Source of the DNA: an uncultured Pelagibacteraceae bacterium
GTDB lineage: Bacteria > Pseudomonadota > Alphaproteobacteria > Pelagibacterales > Pelagibacteraceae
Reading direction: 5' to 3'
Assembly (NCBI GenBank): GCA_902588925.1
Contig: CACIRB010000002.1
Location: 19,211 to 83,210 of the forward strand
Length of the DNA: 64,000 bases
A program made the position numbers and the translations under genes. Of this stretch, positions 28,834 to 39,868 are shown one piece after another (within the stretch, counting starts at the first letter, position 1; the number at the start of each line of letters is the position of its first letter). The notes below the pieces were generated by a model, which was given only the letters and a program-made list of their open reading frames with translations, ran no database searches and was not told where the DNA came from.

Positions 28834-30522
28834 TCATAGTCCTTTACAAGTTTTTTCATTCTCTAAATAGGTTTTTGTTTTTACTAAGTAAAAATAAGTA
28901 ATAAATTCTTCATTACTATCTATCATGTTATACTCAGATATTTCTTTAATACATCTTTCCAGTGAAATATTTTCTAAATTCGTTTTAAATTTTCTAGAAC
29001 GATGAATTTTAGAAGGCTGATTAATGAGAATATATTCAATTTTATTTTTTAATAAAAATTTTTTCTCAAATTCATTTAAAGCATTTTCTAAAGATTGATT
29101 ATCATGAGCAAATTGCTTGTGTATTTTTTTTCTCTCAAAAACATAGTTAGGTGTGGCTACCATACCTTTTCTATGATAAGTTGGGATTTTACTAAAGAAA
29201 GCAAAATTTCCATCAGTACTATCAAATACTTTCGTTGATTTATCAAATTTTTTTTCATCAAGCATTTCAGCAAACTTCATAACTGCATAAGGTTCTTTTT
29301 TTTTATAATCGATATTTCCATAAGGTGCGTTGTGATTATATTCAATATTTTTACGTATATATATTGAATTATAAAAAATCAGTGGAATAGTAATAATAAT
29401 AAGAATGTAAAAAAAAGTTTTCTTAAAAATGAAGTTTCTAAAAAATGTTTTTTTTAAAAAAAATTTTAGATAATATAAAAATAATGAAATTGATAATATT
29501 GCAGCATTTAGATGTACAACGAAATACCATCTTCCCACAGATCCAATTTTAGTAAATAAAATTTGATATGAAGTATGTAAAAATATACCAATTAAAAGTA
29601 GCCACACAATATTTAGATAACTTTTTACTTTAAATGAAATATTTTCTTTTTTAATAAATTTAGACAATAAAGTGCAACTAATTGCGCATATTAAAGTTAC
29701 GATTAGAGCCAATATCCCATATTTTATTTGACGTGTTAAGAGGGTTGATAGGACTATTTCTTTATTAATATTTGGAAAATTTGATTTTATAACACCAGAA
29801 AGCGGTACTGGAGATCCAGTTATATAATAAATTAAGACCACATATCCGCCAACCATTAAAATTGGAGGTAAAGTTAATGCTAATGCTTCTTTTATTTTTT
29901 TTTGAACCAATGTACTTATTATTAAAAAACCATGCAATGGTGAAATTAATAAAACTAAATCTAAACGTGACAAAGCTATTAAAGATGAGATCATTCCAAT
30001 ACTAAATGCAATTAGAATATTTATTTTATCTTTTATTATAAATTTATAGATGACATAATAAATGTAGCCTAGAAATAGAACAACTGACAAAGCAGTTTCC
30101 ATATACCAAAAAAAATATTTTGTAGCTAAAACTGCAAACAAAAATGTAGAAATAATCTGTATAAATCTATCATCATATATTCTACTAATTTTATAAAAGA
30201 ACCATATTGAAATTATAAAAAAAATAAAAAGAAATATGGATAATATATAAACAATTATTGCCAGGTTCTCAGTTATTGAAAAACTAATTGCTACAAATAC
30301 AAGCCACAGTGGATGAAATCCATTAGAGGGATATAAACCGTTCCAAGAAAAAAATCTCAGGTCAGATGCTTCACGACCATATACAAAATAATAAAAAGTA
30401 TCACCTGGGGTTCTAGATAAAGTATAAATAGGTGGTTCAAGAAAAGAATATAGAATATAACTAACTAGAAAAAACAATACTATTATAAATAAATAAACTT
30501 TTTCTAATTTGTGGTCTATCAT
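28834..30522 (-). CDS. multi-TM glycosyltransferase-like (GT39/PMT-like) membrane protein
   Basis: 562 aa, many hydrophobic segments, RTPGDTFYYFVYGREAS...GLYPSNGFHPLWLVFVA, soluble C-terminal region. Confidence 0.65.
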   Translation of the reverse strand: MIDHKLEKVYLFIIVLFFLVSYILYSFLEPPIYTLSRTPGDTFYYFVYGREASDLRFFSWNGLYPSNGFHPLWLVFVAISFSITENLAIIVYILSIFLFIFFIISIWFFYKISRIYDDRFIQIISTFLFAVLATKYFFWYMETALSVVLFLGYIYYVIYKFIIKDKINILIAFSIGMISSLIALSRLDLVLLISPLHGFLIISTLVQKKIKEALALTLPPILMVGGYVVLIYYITGSPVPLSGVIKSNFPNINKEIVLSTLLTRQIKYGILALIVTLICAISCTLLSKFIKKENISFKVKSYLNIVWLLLIGIFLHTSYQILFTKIGSVGRWYFVVHLNAAILSISLFLYYLKFFLKKTFFRNFIFKKTFFYILIIITIPLIFYNSIYIRKNIEYNHNAPYGNIDYKKKEPYAVMKFAEMLDEKKFDKSTKVFDSTDGNFAFFSKIPTYHRKGMVATPNYVFERKKIHKQFAHDNQSLENALNEFEKKFLLKNKIEYILINQPSKIHRSRKFKTNLENISLERCIKEISEYNMIDSNEEFITYFYLVKTKTYLENEKTCKGL

Positions 30523-30568
30523 TAAAATTATAAATACTTAATTGTTAATCTTTATTTTAGTTTAATTT

Positions 30569-31318
30569 TTATTTAACTGCCTTTTTTTTTAAATAACAAA
30601 GATGATGAAATACAATCGCTGCACTATTTGAGATATTTAAACTGTCAATTTCTTTATTAATATTTATTCTAACAAAAAAATCTGCATATTTACTTGTATG
30701 CTGTCTCATTCCAAATCCTTCTGAACCAAATAAAAGAATATTATTTCCTCGCCACTCTATATCAGTAAAATCCTTTTGACCTTTAGCATCAAAACCATAA
30801 ACCCAGAAATTTTTTTCTCTTAAATTTTTTAAAGTTGAATTAATATTAGATACTTGAAAGATATTTACATGTTCCATGCATCCGCTTGCTGATTTATACA
30901 TCAGTTTACTATCTCGTGGAAAATGTCTTTCTTTAATTATTAAACCGTCAATATGAAATGACGCAGCATTCCTTATTAATGATCCAATATTTCTTGGATC
31001 ACTAACCTCATCAATACAAACTAATGTTAAGTTATTTTTACCTTTAATGAATTGTTTAAGCTCTGGTTGATCTAAATGCTCAATTTCAGCAACATAACCA
31101 TTATGCATTAGTTGTTCTTTAGAAGTATACTTGTCTAATTCTTTTTTAGATTTAAAGTAAATTTTAACATCTTCTAAAATATTTTTATTTGGATTTTTTC
31201 TATGAATATTTTTTTTAGATTCTTCTGTCAAAAAAACTCTCAAAACCTTTCTTCTAGGGTTTCTAAGAGCTTCAATAACGGCATGCTGACCAACAATGAA
31301 AAAAGATGATTTATTCAT
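30569..31318 (-). CDS. rlmB: 23S rRNA (guanosine-2'-O-)-methyltransferase RlmB-like
   Basis: VGQHAVIEALRNPRRKVLRVFLTEE, CIDEVSDPRNIGSLIRNAASFHIDGLII, FGSEGFGMRQ, LNISNSAAIVFHH. Confidence 0.92.
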   Translation of the reverse strand: MNKSSFFIVGQHAVIEALRNPRRKVLRVFLTEESKKNIHRKNPNKNILEDVKIYFKSKKELDKYTSKEQLMHNGYVAEIEHLDQPELKQFIKGKNNLTLVCIDEVSDPRNIGSLIRNAASFHIDGLIIKERHFPRDSKLMYKSASGCMEHVNIFQVSNINSTLKNLREKNFWVYGFDAKGQKDFTDIEWRGNNILLFGSEGFGMRQHTSKYADFFVRININKEIDSLNISNSAAIVFHHLCYLKKKAVK

Positions 31319-31448
31319 AAATTATCATGAGTTTTACACGGTTTTTTTATTATTTTCCTATTAAATCACATATTGCATTTGCATAAATAAAATATATAAA
31401 ACGCATGTTATTTGAAGCTTTATTGAACAAGGGGACACTTCCCCAAAA

Positions 31449-31534
31449 GGAGGGGTTCCAGAGCGGTCAAATGGGGCGGGCTGTAAACCCGTTGACTTCG
31501 GTCTTCGAAAGTTCGAATCTTTCCCCCTCCACCA
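31449..31534 (+). tRNA. tRNA-Tyr (GTA), CCA encoded
   Basis: GGAGGGG acceptor, CTGTAAA anticodon loop, long variable arm, GTTCGAATC, CCCCTCC A CCA. Confidence 0.95.
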
Positions 31535-31578
31535 TTTAATAAATTTTAGATAACATGGAGTGTTACTCTTGGGGTTGT

Positions 31579-31652
31579 GCGGGTGTAGTTCAATGGTAGA
31601 ACGCTAGCCTTCCAAGCTGGATGTAAGGGTTCGATTCCCTTTACCCGCTCCA
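31579..31652 (+). tRNA. tRNA-Gly (TCC), CCA encoded
   Basis: GCGGGTG...CTTCCAA anticodon loop...GGTTCGATTCC...TACCCGC T CCA. Confidence 0.95.
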
Positions 31653-31697
31653 AGAAATTAAAGTAAGAAACAAAAAAAAAACTGAGGTTAAAAAGAA

Positions 31698-32888
31698 ATG
31701 TCAAAAGAAAAATTCGTACGAAGTAAACCCCACTGTAACATTGGGACTATTGGTCATGTCGACCATGGTAAAACAACTCTTACTGCAGCTATAACAAATG
31801 TATTAGCTGAAGCTGGTGGTGGAACAGCTGTAGCATATGATCAAATTGATAAAGCTCCAGAGGAAAAAGAAAGAGGAATTACAATTTCAACGGCACACGT
31901 TGAATATGAAACTGAAAAAAGACACTACGCTCACGTGGACTGTCCAGGCCACGCTGACTATGTAAAAAATATGATTACAGGTGCAGCACAAATGGATGGA
32001 GCAATATTAGTTGTTAATGCAGCTGACGGTCCTATGCCACAAACAAGAGAGCATATTCTTTTAGGAAGACAAGTTGGTATTCCAGCAATTGTTGTTTACC
32101 TAAATAAAGTAGATCAAGTTGATGATAAAGATATGATTGAACTTGTAGAAGAAGAGATAAGAGAACTCTTAACTTCTTATAAATATCCAGGAGACACAAC
32201 TCCAATCGTTAAAGGTTCAGCTTTAGCTGCAGTTGAGAAAAGGGATGAAGAAATTGGAAAAAATTCAATTTTGGAATTAATGAAAGCAGTTGATGAACAT
32301 ATTCCACAACCAGCCAGAGAAGTCGATAAACCTTTCTTGATGCCTGTTGAGGACGTATTTTCAATTTCAGGAAGAGGAACTGTTGCAACAGGAAGAGTTG
32401 AGTCAGGTGTAATTAAAACTGGTGAAGAAGTTGAAATTGTTGGAATTAGGGAAACAAAAAAATCAGTTTGTACTGGAGTAGAAATGTTTAGAAAACTACT
32501 AGACTCTGGTGAAGCTGGAGATAACGTTGGAATTTTATTGAGAGGTATAGAAAGAACTGACATTGAAAGAGGTCAAGTTCTTTGTAAGCCTGGATCAATA
32601 ACTCCTCATACTAAATTTGAAGCCCAAGCCTATATTCTTAAAAAAGACGAGGGTGGAAGACACACTCCTTTCTTTACAAAATATAGACCACAGTTTTATT
32701 TTAGAACAACAGACGTAACGGGGGAAGTAGAATTACCAGCAGGTACAGAAATGGTTATGCCAGGTGATGATGCTAAATTCACTGTTAAACTGATTACACC
32801 TATTGCAATGGCAGAAAAACTAAACTTTGCTATTAGAGAAGGTGGTAGAACTGTTGGAGCAGGAGTAGTAACTAAAATTATAGAGTAA
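31698..32888 (+). CDS. tuf: elongation factor Tu
   Basis: [59 protein letters not shown]. Confidence 0.99.
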   Translation: MSKEKFVRSKPHCNIGTIGHVDHGKTTLTAAITNVLAEAGGGTAVAYDQIDKAPEEKERGITISTAHVEYETEKRHYAHVDCPGHADYVKNMITGAAQMDGAILVVNAADGPMPQTREHILLGRQVGIPAIVVYLNKVDQVDDKDMIELVEEEIRELLTSYKYPGDTTPIVKGSALAAVEKRDEEIGKNSILELMKAVDEHIPQPAREVDKPFLMPVEDVFSISGRGTVATGRVESGVIKTGEEVEIVGIRETKKSVCTGVEMFRKLLDSGEAGDNVGILLRGIERTDIERGQVLCKPGSITPHTKFEAQAYILKKDEGGRHTPFFTKYRPQFYFRTTDVTGEVELPAGTEMVMPGDDAKFTVKLITPIAMAEKLNFAIREGGRTVGAGVVTKIIE

Positions 32889-32898
32889 CTCTATAAAT

Positions 32899-32974
32899 AG
32901 GAGTGTAGCTCAATTGGTAGAGCGCCGGTCTCCAAAACCGGAGGCTGAGGGTTCGAGTCCCTCCGCTCCTGCCA
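32899..32974 (+). tRNA. tRNA-Trp (CCA), 3' CCA encoded
   Basis: AGGAGTG TA GCTC...CTCCAAA anticodon loop...GGTTCGAGTCC...CGCTCCT G CCA. Confidence 0.95.
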
Positions 32975-32991
32975 ATTTGAGCTAAAGAATT

Positions 32992-33183
32992 ATGAAGAAC
33001 CCGATTAAATTTATGCAAGAAGTGAAACAAGAGGCTTTTAAAGTTACTTGGCCTACTTGGAAAGAAACTTTGCAAGGTGCTTTAATGGTATTCGTTATGG
33101 CGGTTGTAATGTCTTTATTTTTCCTTTTATTAGATCAGGTTCTTAAATTCTTCTTAGAATTGTTATTAAAGGTGAGTATTTAA
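32992..33183 (+). CDS. secE: preprotein translocase subunit SecE
   Basis: FMQEVKQEAFKVTWPTWKETLQGALMVFVMAVVMSLFFLLLDQVL, between tRNA-Trp and nusG. Confidence 0.95.
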   Translation: MKNPIKFMQEVKQEAFKVTWPTWKETLQGALMVFVMAVVMSLFFLLLDQVLKFFLELLLKVSI

Positions 33184-33185
33184 TA

Positions 33186-33716
33186 ATGAAGAATTGGTAT
33201 ATTGTTCAATCACACTCCAGTTTTGAGAATAAAGTTGCCTCATTAATTAAGGAAGAGGCTGATAAGGCTAAAATAAGTGAGAAATTTGAAGAAATTATCG
33301 TTCCAACTCATGATGTAACTGAAGTTAAAAGAGGAAAGAGAATTCAAAGAAAAAAGAAATATTTTCCTGGATATGTTTTAATAAAGAGTGAGATGGATAA
33401 TAACATTTATCATATGATAAAAGGAATAAAGAGAGTGAGTGGTTTTCTTGGATCAAAAGGCATCCCAGTTCCAGTATCTGATAAAGAAGTTGAGAAAATT
33501 TTAGGTCAAATTAAAGATGGTGTGGCTCAACCAAAATCTGGTATAGATTACAGCGTTGGTGAAAAAGTCCAGGTTGTTGATGGACCATTTGCATCATTTA
33601 ATGGTATGATTGAAGAAATTGATGAAGAAAAAGCTAGACTTAAGGTGTCAGTTTCTATATTTGGTCGTCCAACACCAGTAGATTTAGAATATAACCAAGT
33701 TGAGAAAGTAAGTTAA
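33186..33716 (+). CDS. nusG: transcription termination/antitermination protein NusG
   Basis: [49 protein letters not shown]. Confidence 0.97.
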   Translation: MKNWYIVQSHSSFENKVASLIKEEADKAKISEKFEEIIVPTHDVTEVKRGKRIQRKKKYFPGYVLIKSEMDNNIYHMIKGIKRVSGFLGSKGIPVPVSDKEVEKILGQIKDGVAQPKSGIDYSVGEKVQVVDGPFASFNGMIEEIDEEKARLKVSVSIFGRPTPVDLEYNQVEKVS

Positions 33717-34141
33717 TGGCAAAAGAAATAAGTGGATTTATAAAATTACAAATTAAAGGCGGACAAGCTAATCCTGCTCCCCCAGTAGGTCCTGCGTTAG
33801 GTCAACGTGGAGTGAATATAATGGAATTTTGTAAAGCATTTAATGATAAAACAAAATCTATGGCAGGAAAACCTGTTCCAGTTGAAATTACTGTATACAA
33901 AGATAAAAAATTTGATTTTAAAATTAAATCACCACCAGCATCTTTCTATATTAAAGAAGCTGTGAAATTAAAAGGTGGATCTAAAGAGCCAGGAAGAAAT
34001 ATTGTAGCTTCAATTTCAAAAAAACAATTAGAAGATATTGCTAAAGAAAAAATGAATGATTTAAATGCTCATGATATAAATGAAGCGGTAAAAATTATTG
34101 CAGGTTCAGCTAGATCAATGGGTATAGAGGTGAAAGAATAA
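33716..34141 (+). CDS. rplK: 50S ribosomal protein L11
   Basis: [35 protein letters not shown]. Confidence 0.98.
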   Translation: MAKEISGFIKLQIKGGQANPAPPVGPALGQRGVNIMEFCKAFNDKTKSMAGKPVPVEITVYKDKKFDFKIKSPPASFYIKEAVKLKGGSKEPGRNIVASISKKQLEDIAKEKMNDLNAHDINEAVKIIAGSARSMGIEVKE

Positions 34142-34830
34142 TGGCTTCAAAAAGATACAAAAAATTGCCTGAAAAAACTAAAGACTTAAATGCAGAGTCT
34201 ATTGAAAAATTATTACCTGAGCTAAAAAAAAATTGCACAACAAAATTTGATGAATCTTTAGATTTAAGTTTTCAAATAAATAACAAACAAAAGAAAAGTG
34301 AAGTCAACATTAGAACTGTAGTAAATCTTCCAGGAGGAACAGGCAAGAAAGTAAAAGTTGCTGTTGTTTGTGAAGATAATAAAGCACAAGAAGCAAAAGA
34401 TGCAGGCGCTGATATTGTTGGTGGAGATGAATTTGTTGAACAAATCAAAGGTGGAGATTTAAATTTTGAAAAATTGATTTGTACACCGGGAATGATGATT
34501 AAACTCTCAAAATTAGGAAAAGTTTTAGGCCCAAAAGGATTAATGCCAAATCCTAAACTCGGTTCAGTATCTGAAAATATTAAACAAGCAGTTACTGATG
34601 CAAAATCAGGACAAGTTGAAATTAGAAATGATAAAGATGGAAACATAGGTGTAAGTATTGGAAAAAAATCATTCAGTGATGATCAATTATTAAAAAATTA
34701 TAATGCAATAATAGAAGCATTAGAAAAAGAAAAGTCTAACAACACACTTAAAGGTGATTTAATAAAAGGTGTTTTTGCAACTTCTACTATGGGTGTTTCA
34801 TACAAAGTTAAATTAGGAAAATCGATATAG
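34141..34830 (+). CDS. rplA: 50S ribosomal protein L1
   Basis: VNLPGGTGKKVKVAV, GADIVGGDE, TPGMMIKLSKLGKVLGPKGLMPNPK. Confidence 0.98.
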   Translation: MASKRYKKLPEKTKDLNAESIEKLLPELKKNCTTKFDESLDLSFQINNKQKKSEVNIRTVVNLPGGTGKKVKVAVVCEDNKAQEAKDAGADIVGGDEFVEQIKGGDLNFEKLICTPGMMIKLSKLGKVLGPKGLMPNPKLGSVSENIKQAVTDAKSGQVEIRNDKDGNIGVSIGKKSFSDDQLLKNYNAIIEALEKEKSNNTLKGDLIKGVFATSTMGVSYKVKLGKSI

Positions 34831-34832
34831 TT

Positions 34833-35354
34833 ATGATGAACAAAGAACAAAAGAAAAATTATATTGAAGAAATGATTTCTAAATTTGAGAGTAGTAAAGC
34901 TGTGATGGTTACACACTATCAAGGCTTAACAATGACTCAATTAGATGATTTAAGAGCAAAAATGAGAGAGCATGGAATTGTCTTTAAGATCACTAAAAAC
35001 AGAATTACAAAATTAGCATTGGAAAAAACTAAGTGTAAAGATTTATCTAATCTTTTCACAGGTCCAACAGCAGTCGCATTTGGTGAAGATGCAATAATGT
35101 CTGCAAGAATATTGTCTAAATTTGCTAAGGATAATGAGAATCTTAAATTAATTGGTGGAATAATGGATGATGAGGTCTTGGATCAGGCCGGTGTTCAAAA
35201 CGTTGCTAGTTTACCTACGCTAGATGAAGCAAGAGCCAATATTGTAGGTATTTTAAACGCTCCAGCCTCAAAATTAATTAGTATTTTGCTTGCACATTCG
35301 GAAAAAATGAGTAGTTTGTCCGCAGAAAATTCTGAAACACAACCCAAAGAGTAG
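34833..35354 (+). CDS. rplJ: 50S ribosomal protein L10
   Basis: VMVTHYQGLTMTQLDDLRAKMREHGIVFKITKNRITKLAL. Confidence 0.96.
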   Translation: MMNKEQKKNYIEEMISKFESSKAVMVTHYQGLTMTQLDDLRAKMREHGIVFKITKNRITKLALEKTKCKDLSNLFTGPTAVAFGEDAIMSARILSKFAKDNENLKLIGGIMDDEVLDQAGVQNVASLPTLDEARANIVGILNAPASKLISILLAHSEKMSSLSAENSETQPKE

Positions 35355-35360
35355 AAAAAT

Positions 35361-35726
35361 ATGCCTGATCTAAACAAAATTATTGAAGACTTATCAAGTT
35401 TGACTGTTGCTGAAGCAGCTGAACTTTCAAAACAGTTAGAAGAAAAGTGGGGTGTAACTCCAATGGCAGCAGCAGCTCCAGCAGCAGCAGGTGGTGCGGC
35501 TCCAGCAGAAGACAAAGATGATTTTACTATCATGCTAGTTTCTGCAGGTGATAAAAAAATCAATGTCATCAAAGAAGTAAGAGCAGCTACTTCATTAGGT
35601 TTAAAAGAAGCAAAAGATCTTGTAGAGGGAGCACCAAAAGAAGTTAAATCAGGTGTTAACAAAAAAGATGCCGAAGAGATCAAAGCTAAACTAGAAGCTG
35701 CTGGCGCAAAAGTAGAACTTAAATAA
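35361..35726 (+). CDS. rplL: 50S ribosomal protein L7/L12
   Basis: Ala-rich hinge; [44 protein letters not shown]. Confidence 0.98.
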   Translation: MPDLNKIIEDLSSLTVAEAAELSKQLEEKWGVTPMAAAAPAAAGGAAPAEDKDDFTIMLVSAGDKKINVIKEVRAATSLGLKEAKDLVEGAPKEVKSGVNKKDAEEIKAKLEAAGAKVELK

Positions 35727-35745
35727 ATTAATTAGAAAGAATTCA

Positions 35746-35771
35746 AATACTGATTATTTTTAATCAGTATT
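35746..35771 (+). promoter_or_regulatory. perfect 11-bp hairpin between rplL and rpoB (attenuator/RNase-processing candidate)
   Basis: AATACTGATTA-TTTT-TAATCAGTATT. Confidence 0.75.
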
Positions 35772-35782
35772 ATTTAACATAG

Positions 35783-38700
35783 ATGCAATTATCTTTTACT
35801 GAAAAGAAAAACATTAGAAAAAGTTTTGGTAAACTTAAAGAGAGCTTATCAATACCAAATCTTATCGAAGTTCAAAAAAATTCTTATAAAGAATTAACAG
35901 AATTTAATATTGAAACAGAATTAACCAAAGGTTTTGATAGAGTATTTAAAAGCATATTTCCTATTGAAGATTTGAACGACAAGGCGACTCTTGAGTATGT
36001 TTCTTACAGATTAGAAAAACCAAAATTTGATGTTGAAGAATGTATAACAAGAGGTTTAACTTACTCTTCAGCTCTTAAATGTACATTAAGATTAGTTGTT
36101 TACGAAATAGATCAAGAAAATAATACTAAAGATATTTTATCAGCAAAAGAACAAGAAGTTTACATGGGCGAAGTTCCTATGATGACTAATAGCGGAACGT
36201 TTATTACCAATGGAGTTCAACGTGTTGTAGTAAACCAAATGCATAGAAGCCCAGGTGTTTTCTTTGACCATGATAAAGGAAAAACTCACGCAAGTGGAAA
36301 GTTATTATTTAATTGTAGAGTAATACCTAATAGAGGTTCATGGTTAGATTTTGAATATGATGTTAAAGATTTTTTATATTTTAAAATTGATAGAAAGAAA
36401 AAAATATTTGCATCAACTTTACTTTTAGCTTTAGGTTTTTCAAAATCAGAAATTGTTGATGAGTTTTATGATAGTGAACAATATAATTTTGATCCTAAGA
36501 CAGAAAAGTGGAAAACTAAATTTAATCCTGATAATTATAAAGCTAAAAATTTTTCAGAAGAAGTAATTGATGCAAAAACTGGCGAAGTAGTAATAAAACT
36601 AGGTGATAAAATAAACTTTTTAAATGCTAAAAAATTAGCTAACGATGGACTTAAAGATATTTTAGTTTCAAGAGAGTCTCTTTTTGGAAAGTTCTTACAC
36701 AGAGACGTTAAAGTAAGTGATGAAGAAGAAGGTACGTTTAAAATTGGTACTGAGCTAAATGATACAATTATTCAACAAATATTGGACGCAAATATTCATT
36801 CTTTACAAATATCGGTAACAAATTCCATAAATAAAGGATCTTATTTATTAACAACTGTTTTAGCAGACAAAAATAACTCTAAAGACGAAGCTATAACTGA
36901 AATATACAAAATGTTAAGACCAGGTGAGCCACCAACAATAGAGATAGCCACTCAAATATTTAACAATCTTTTCTTCAGCTCAGATAGATACGATCTATCT
37001 GATGTTGGTAGAGTGAAAATGAATTCAAGATTGAACCAAGAGTGTTCTGATAAAATTACGATCTTAAGAAATGATGACATTATTGCAATTATTCACAAAA
37101 TGTTAGATTTACGAGATGGTAAAGATGATGTTGATGATATTGATCATTTAGGAAATAGAAGAGTACGTTCTGTAGGTGAATTAGTAGAAAACCAAGCCAG
37201 AATTGGTGTTTACAGAATGGAAAGAGCTATTAAAGAAAAAATGACTACTTTAGACGTTGAGTCTGCGATGCCACAGGATTTAATTAACGCAAAACCACTA
37301 ACTGTTTCATTGAAAGATTTTTTTGCTAGCTCTCAACTTTCACAGTTTATGGATCAAACAAATCCATTATCTGAAATTACACATAAAAGAAGAGTTTCTG
37401 CTCTAGGACCAGGTGGACTAACAAGAGAAAGAGCAGGATTCGAAGTTCGAGACGTTCACCCAACTCATTATGGAAGAATTTGTCCAATTGAAACTCCAGA
37501 GGGACCAAACATCGGTTTGATAAATAGTTTATCAACTTATGCAAAAATAAATAAATATGGCTTTATTGAAAGCCCATATAAAAAAGTAAAAGATGGGGTT
37601 GTGCAAGATAAGGTTGAGTATTTGTCTGCAATGGAGGAAACAAAATTTACAATTGCTCAAGCAAATACAAAGTTAGATAAAAATGGAAAGATAGTTGAGG
37701 AACTTGTTTCTTGCAGACAAAATTTAAATTTCCTTTTATCAAAACCAGATGCAATTGATTATATCGACGTTTCACCAAAACAACTTGTTTCTGTTGCAGC
37801 TTCTTTAATACCTTTCTTGGAAAATGATGATGCTAACAGAGCTCTAATGGGTTCTAACATGATGAGACAAGCAGTTCCTCTTTTAAAACCAGAATCTCCA
37901 TTGGTTGGTACTGGAATTGAAAGTGATGTGGCTTTAGACTCTGGTGTAACTATTGTTGCTAAGAGAGATGGAGTTGTTGATAAAATTGATGGTAAAAGAA
38001 TTGTTATTAAAGTAACAGAAGAAACTGATTTTAGTGAGTCAGGTGTAGATATTTATAACTTACAAAAATTTAAAAGATCAAACCAAAATACATGTATCAA
38101 CCAAAGACCACTTGTTAGAGTCGGTGATAAAGTTAAATCTGGTGATATTATTGCAGATGGTCCATCAACAAAATTAGGAGAGCTTGCACTTGGTAAAAAT
38201 GTAACAGTAGCTTTTATGCCATGGCAAGGTTACAACTTTGAAGACTCAATTTTGATTTCAGAAAGATGTGTAACTGACGATGTGTTTACTTCAGTTCATA
38301 TTGAAGAATACGAAATAATGGCGAGAGACACTAAATTAGGAGAGGAAGAAATTACCAGAGATATTCCTAATGTTAATGAGGAAGCTTTGAAAAATCTTGA
38401 TGAATCTGGAATAGTTTATATTGGAGCTGAAGTAAACGCTGGCGATATATTAGTTGGAAAAGTTACACCAAAAGGTGATTCCGCATCAGGACCAGAAGAA
38501 AAACTATTAAGATCAATTTTCGGAGAGAAAGCTATTGATGTTACTGATACATCTTTGAGAATGTCACGAGGTGCTAGTGGTACGGTTGTTGATGTAAGAG
38601 TATTTAACAGACATGGTATTGAAAAAGACGAAAGATCAATAACTATTGAAAGAGCTGAAATTGAACAAGTTCAGCAAGATAAATTAGTAGAGGAAGAAAT

Positions 38701-39868
38701 TTTAGAAAGAAGCATTAAACAAAGAGCTTCACAAATTTTATCGGGATCATCATTAACTAAAAAAGTAAAAGATTTATCTGAAGGATCTAAACTTGATTTT
38801 GATGTAATCAATAATCTTTCTATAAATGATGTATTTAAAATATCAGTTGGAAATGTAAATGATGAAGCAACTTTGGCACAACTCAAAGATCAATACAACA
38901 AAGCAAAACAAGACATTACAGAAAGATTTGAAGATAAAGTTTTAAAAATTAGAAGTGGTGATGATTTATTACCAAGTGTTATGAAAATGGTAAAAGTTTT
39001 TGTAGCTATTAAGAGAAGATTAAGACCAGGTGATAAAATGTCAGGAAGACATGGTAATAAGGGTGTTGTTAGTAAAATAGTACCAGTTGAAGATATGCCA
39101 TACAGAGAAGATGGTAGAGCAGTTGATATTGTTTTAAATCCTCTAGGTGTTCCAAGTAGGATGAATGTTGGTCAAATTTTAGAAACTCACCTAGGTTGGG
39201 CTTGTAAAGAATTTGGTGAACAGATTAAAAATCTAGTTAATGAAAATAACAAAAAAATTGAAAGAACTGAAAAAATAGAAAAATTTTTAAAATCTGTTTA
39301 TGGAGAAGATACTTTCAATGAAAAAGTAGACAAATTAAGTAAGAACGAATTTAAAGACCTCTGCGAAAACTTACAAAATGGTATTGCAATATCAACTCCT
39401 GTTTTTGATGGCGCTAAAGAGAAAAATGTAACTGACATGTTAGAGTTAGCGAATTTACCAGGATCTGGACAAACTTATTTATGGGATGGAAGAACTGGAG
39501 AAAAATTTGATAGACCAGTTACAGTTGGAATAATTTATATGTTGAAACTTCATCACTTAGTAGAAGATAAAATTCATGCAAGATCTACAGGTCCTTACAG
39601 TTTGGTTACACAACAACCTCTCGGTGGTAAAGCACAATTAGGTGGTCAAAGATTTGGAGAAATGGAAGTATGGGCTCTTGAAGCCTACGGAGCTTCTTAT
39701 ACTTTACAAGAAATTTTGACTGTAAAATCTGATGATGTTGCTGGAAGGGTTAAAGTTTACGAAACTATAGTTAAAGGTGAAGAGAATTTTGAGTCTGGTA
39801 TTCCAGAGTCATTTAACGTTTTAGTTAAAGAAATTAAATCATTAGCATTAAATGTGGAGCTTAATTAA
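35783..39868 (+). CDS. rpoB: RNA polymerase subunit beta
   Basis: 1361 aa; [62 protein letters not shown]. Confidence 0.99.
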   Translation: MQLSFTEKKNIRKSFGKLKESLSIPNLIEVQKNSYKELTEFNIETELTKGFDRVFKSIFPIEDLNDKATLEYVSYRLEKPKFDVEECITRGLTYSSALKCTLRLVVYEIDQENNTKDILSAKEQEVYMGEVPMMTNSGTFITNGVQRVVVNQMHRSPGVFFDHDKGKTHASGKLLFNCRVIPNRGSWLDFEYDVKDFLYFKIDRKKKIFASTLLLALGFSKSEIVDEFYDSEQYNFDPKTEKWKTKFNPDNYKAKNFSEEVIDAKTGEVVIKLGDKINFLNAKKLANDGLKDILVSRESLFGKFLHRDVKVSDEEEGTFKIGTELNDTIIQQILDANIHSLQISVTNSINKGSYLLTTVLADKNNSKDEAITEIYKMLRPGEPPTIEIATQIFNNLFFSSDRYDLSDVGRVKMNSRLNQECSDKITILRNDDIIAIIHKMLDLRDGKDDVDDIDHLGNRRVRSVGELVENQARIGVYRMERAIKEKMTTLDVESAMPQDLINAKPLTVSLKDFFASSQLSQFMDQTNPLSEITHKRRVSALGPGGLTRERAGFEVRDVHPTHYGRICPIETPEGPNIGLINSLSTYAKINKYGFIESPYKKVKDGVVQDKVEYLSAMEETKFTIAQANTKLDKNGKIVEELVSCRQNLNFLLSKPDAIDYIDVSPKQLVSVAASLIPFLENDDANRALMGSNMMRQAVPLLKPESPLVGTGIESDVALDSGVTIVAKRDGVVDKIDGKRIVIKVTEETDFSESGVDIYNLQKFKRSNQNTCINQRPLVRVGDKVKSGDIIADGPSTKLGELALGKNVTVAFMPWQGYNFEDSILISERCVTDDVFTSVHIEEYEIMARDTKLGEEEITRDIPNVNEEALKNLDESGIVYIGAEVNAGDILVGKVTPKGDSASGPEEKLLRSIFGEKAIDVTDTSLRMSRGASGTVVDVRVFNRHGIEKDERSITIERAEIEQVQQDKLVEEEILERSIKQRASQILSGSSLTKKVKDLSEGSKLDFDVINNLSINDVFKISVGNVNDEATLAQLKDQYNKAKQDITERFEDKVLKIRSGDDLLPSVMKMVKVFVAIKRRLRPGDKMSGRHGNKGVVSKIVPVEDMPYREDGRAVDIVLNPLGVPSRMNVGQILETHLGWACKEFGEQIKNLVNENNKKIERTEKIEKFLKSVYGEDTFNEKVDKLSKNEFKDLCENLQNGIAISTPVFDGAKEKNVTDMLELANLPGSGQTYLWDGRTGEKFDRPVTVGIIYMLKLHHLVEDKIHARSTGPYSLVTQQPLGGKAQLGGQRFGEMEVWALEAYGASYTLQEILTVKSDDVAGRVKVYETIVKGEENFESGIPESFNVLVKEIKSLALNVELN

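Noticed and set aside
31430-31448. GGGGA-CACT-TCCCC hairpin just before tRNA-Tyr
   Set aside because: Only 5 bp and possibly part of tRNA precursor/promoter context; not enough to call a separate element.
32878-33075. 65-aa minus-strand ORF
   Set aside because: Overlaps tRNA-Trp and secE antisense; the SGGTRTLSLRF-like piece is the well-known translation of a tRNA complement.
34272-34646. 124-aa minus-strand ORF inside rplA
   Set aside because: Antisense shadow of a conserved ribosomal gene.
35195-35683. 162-aa minus-strand ORF across rplJ/rplL
   Set aside because: Ala/Ser-rich translation is the antisense of the Ala-rich L7/L12 hinge; spurious.
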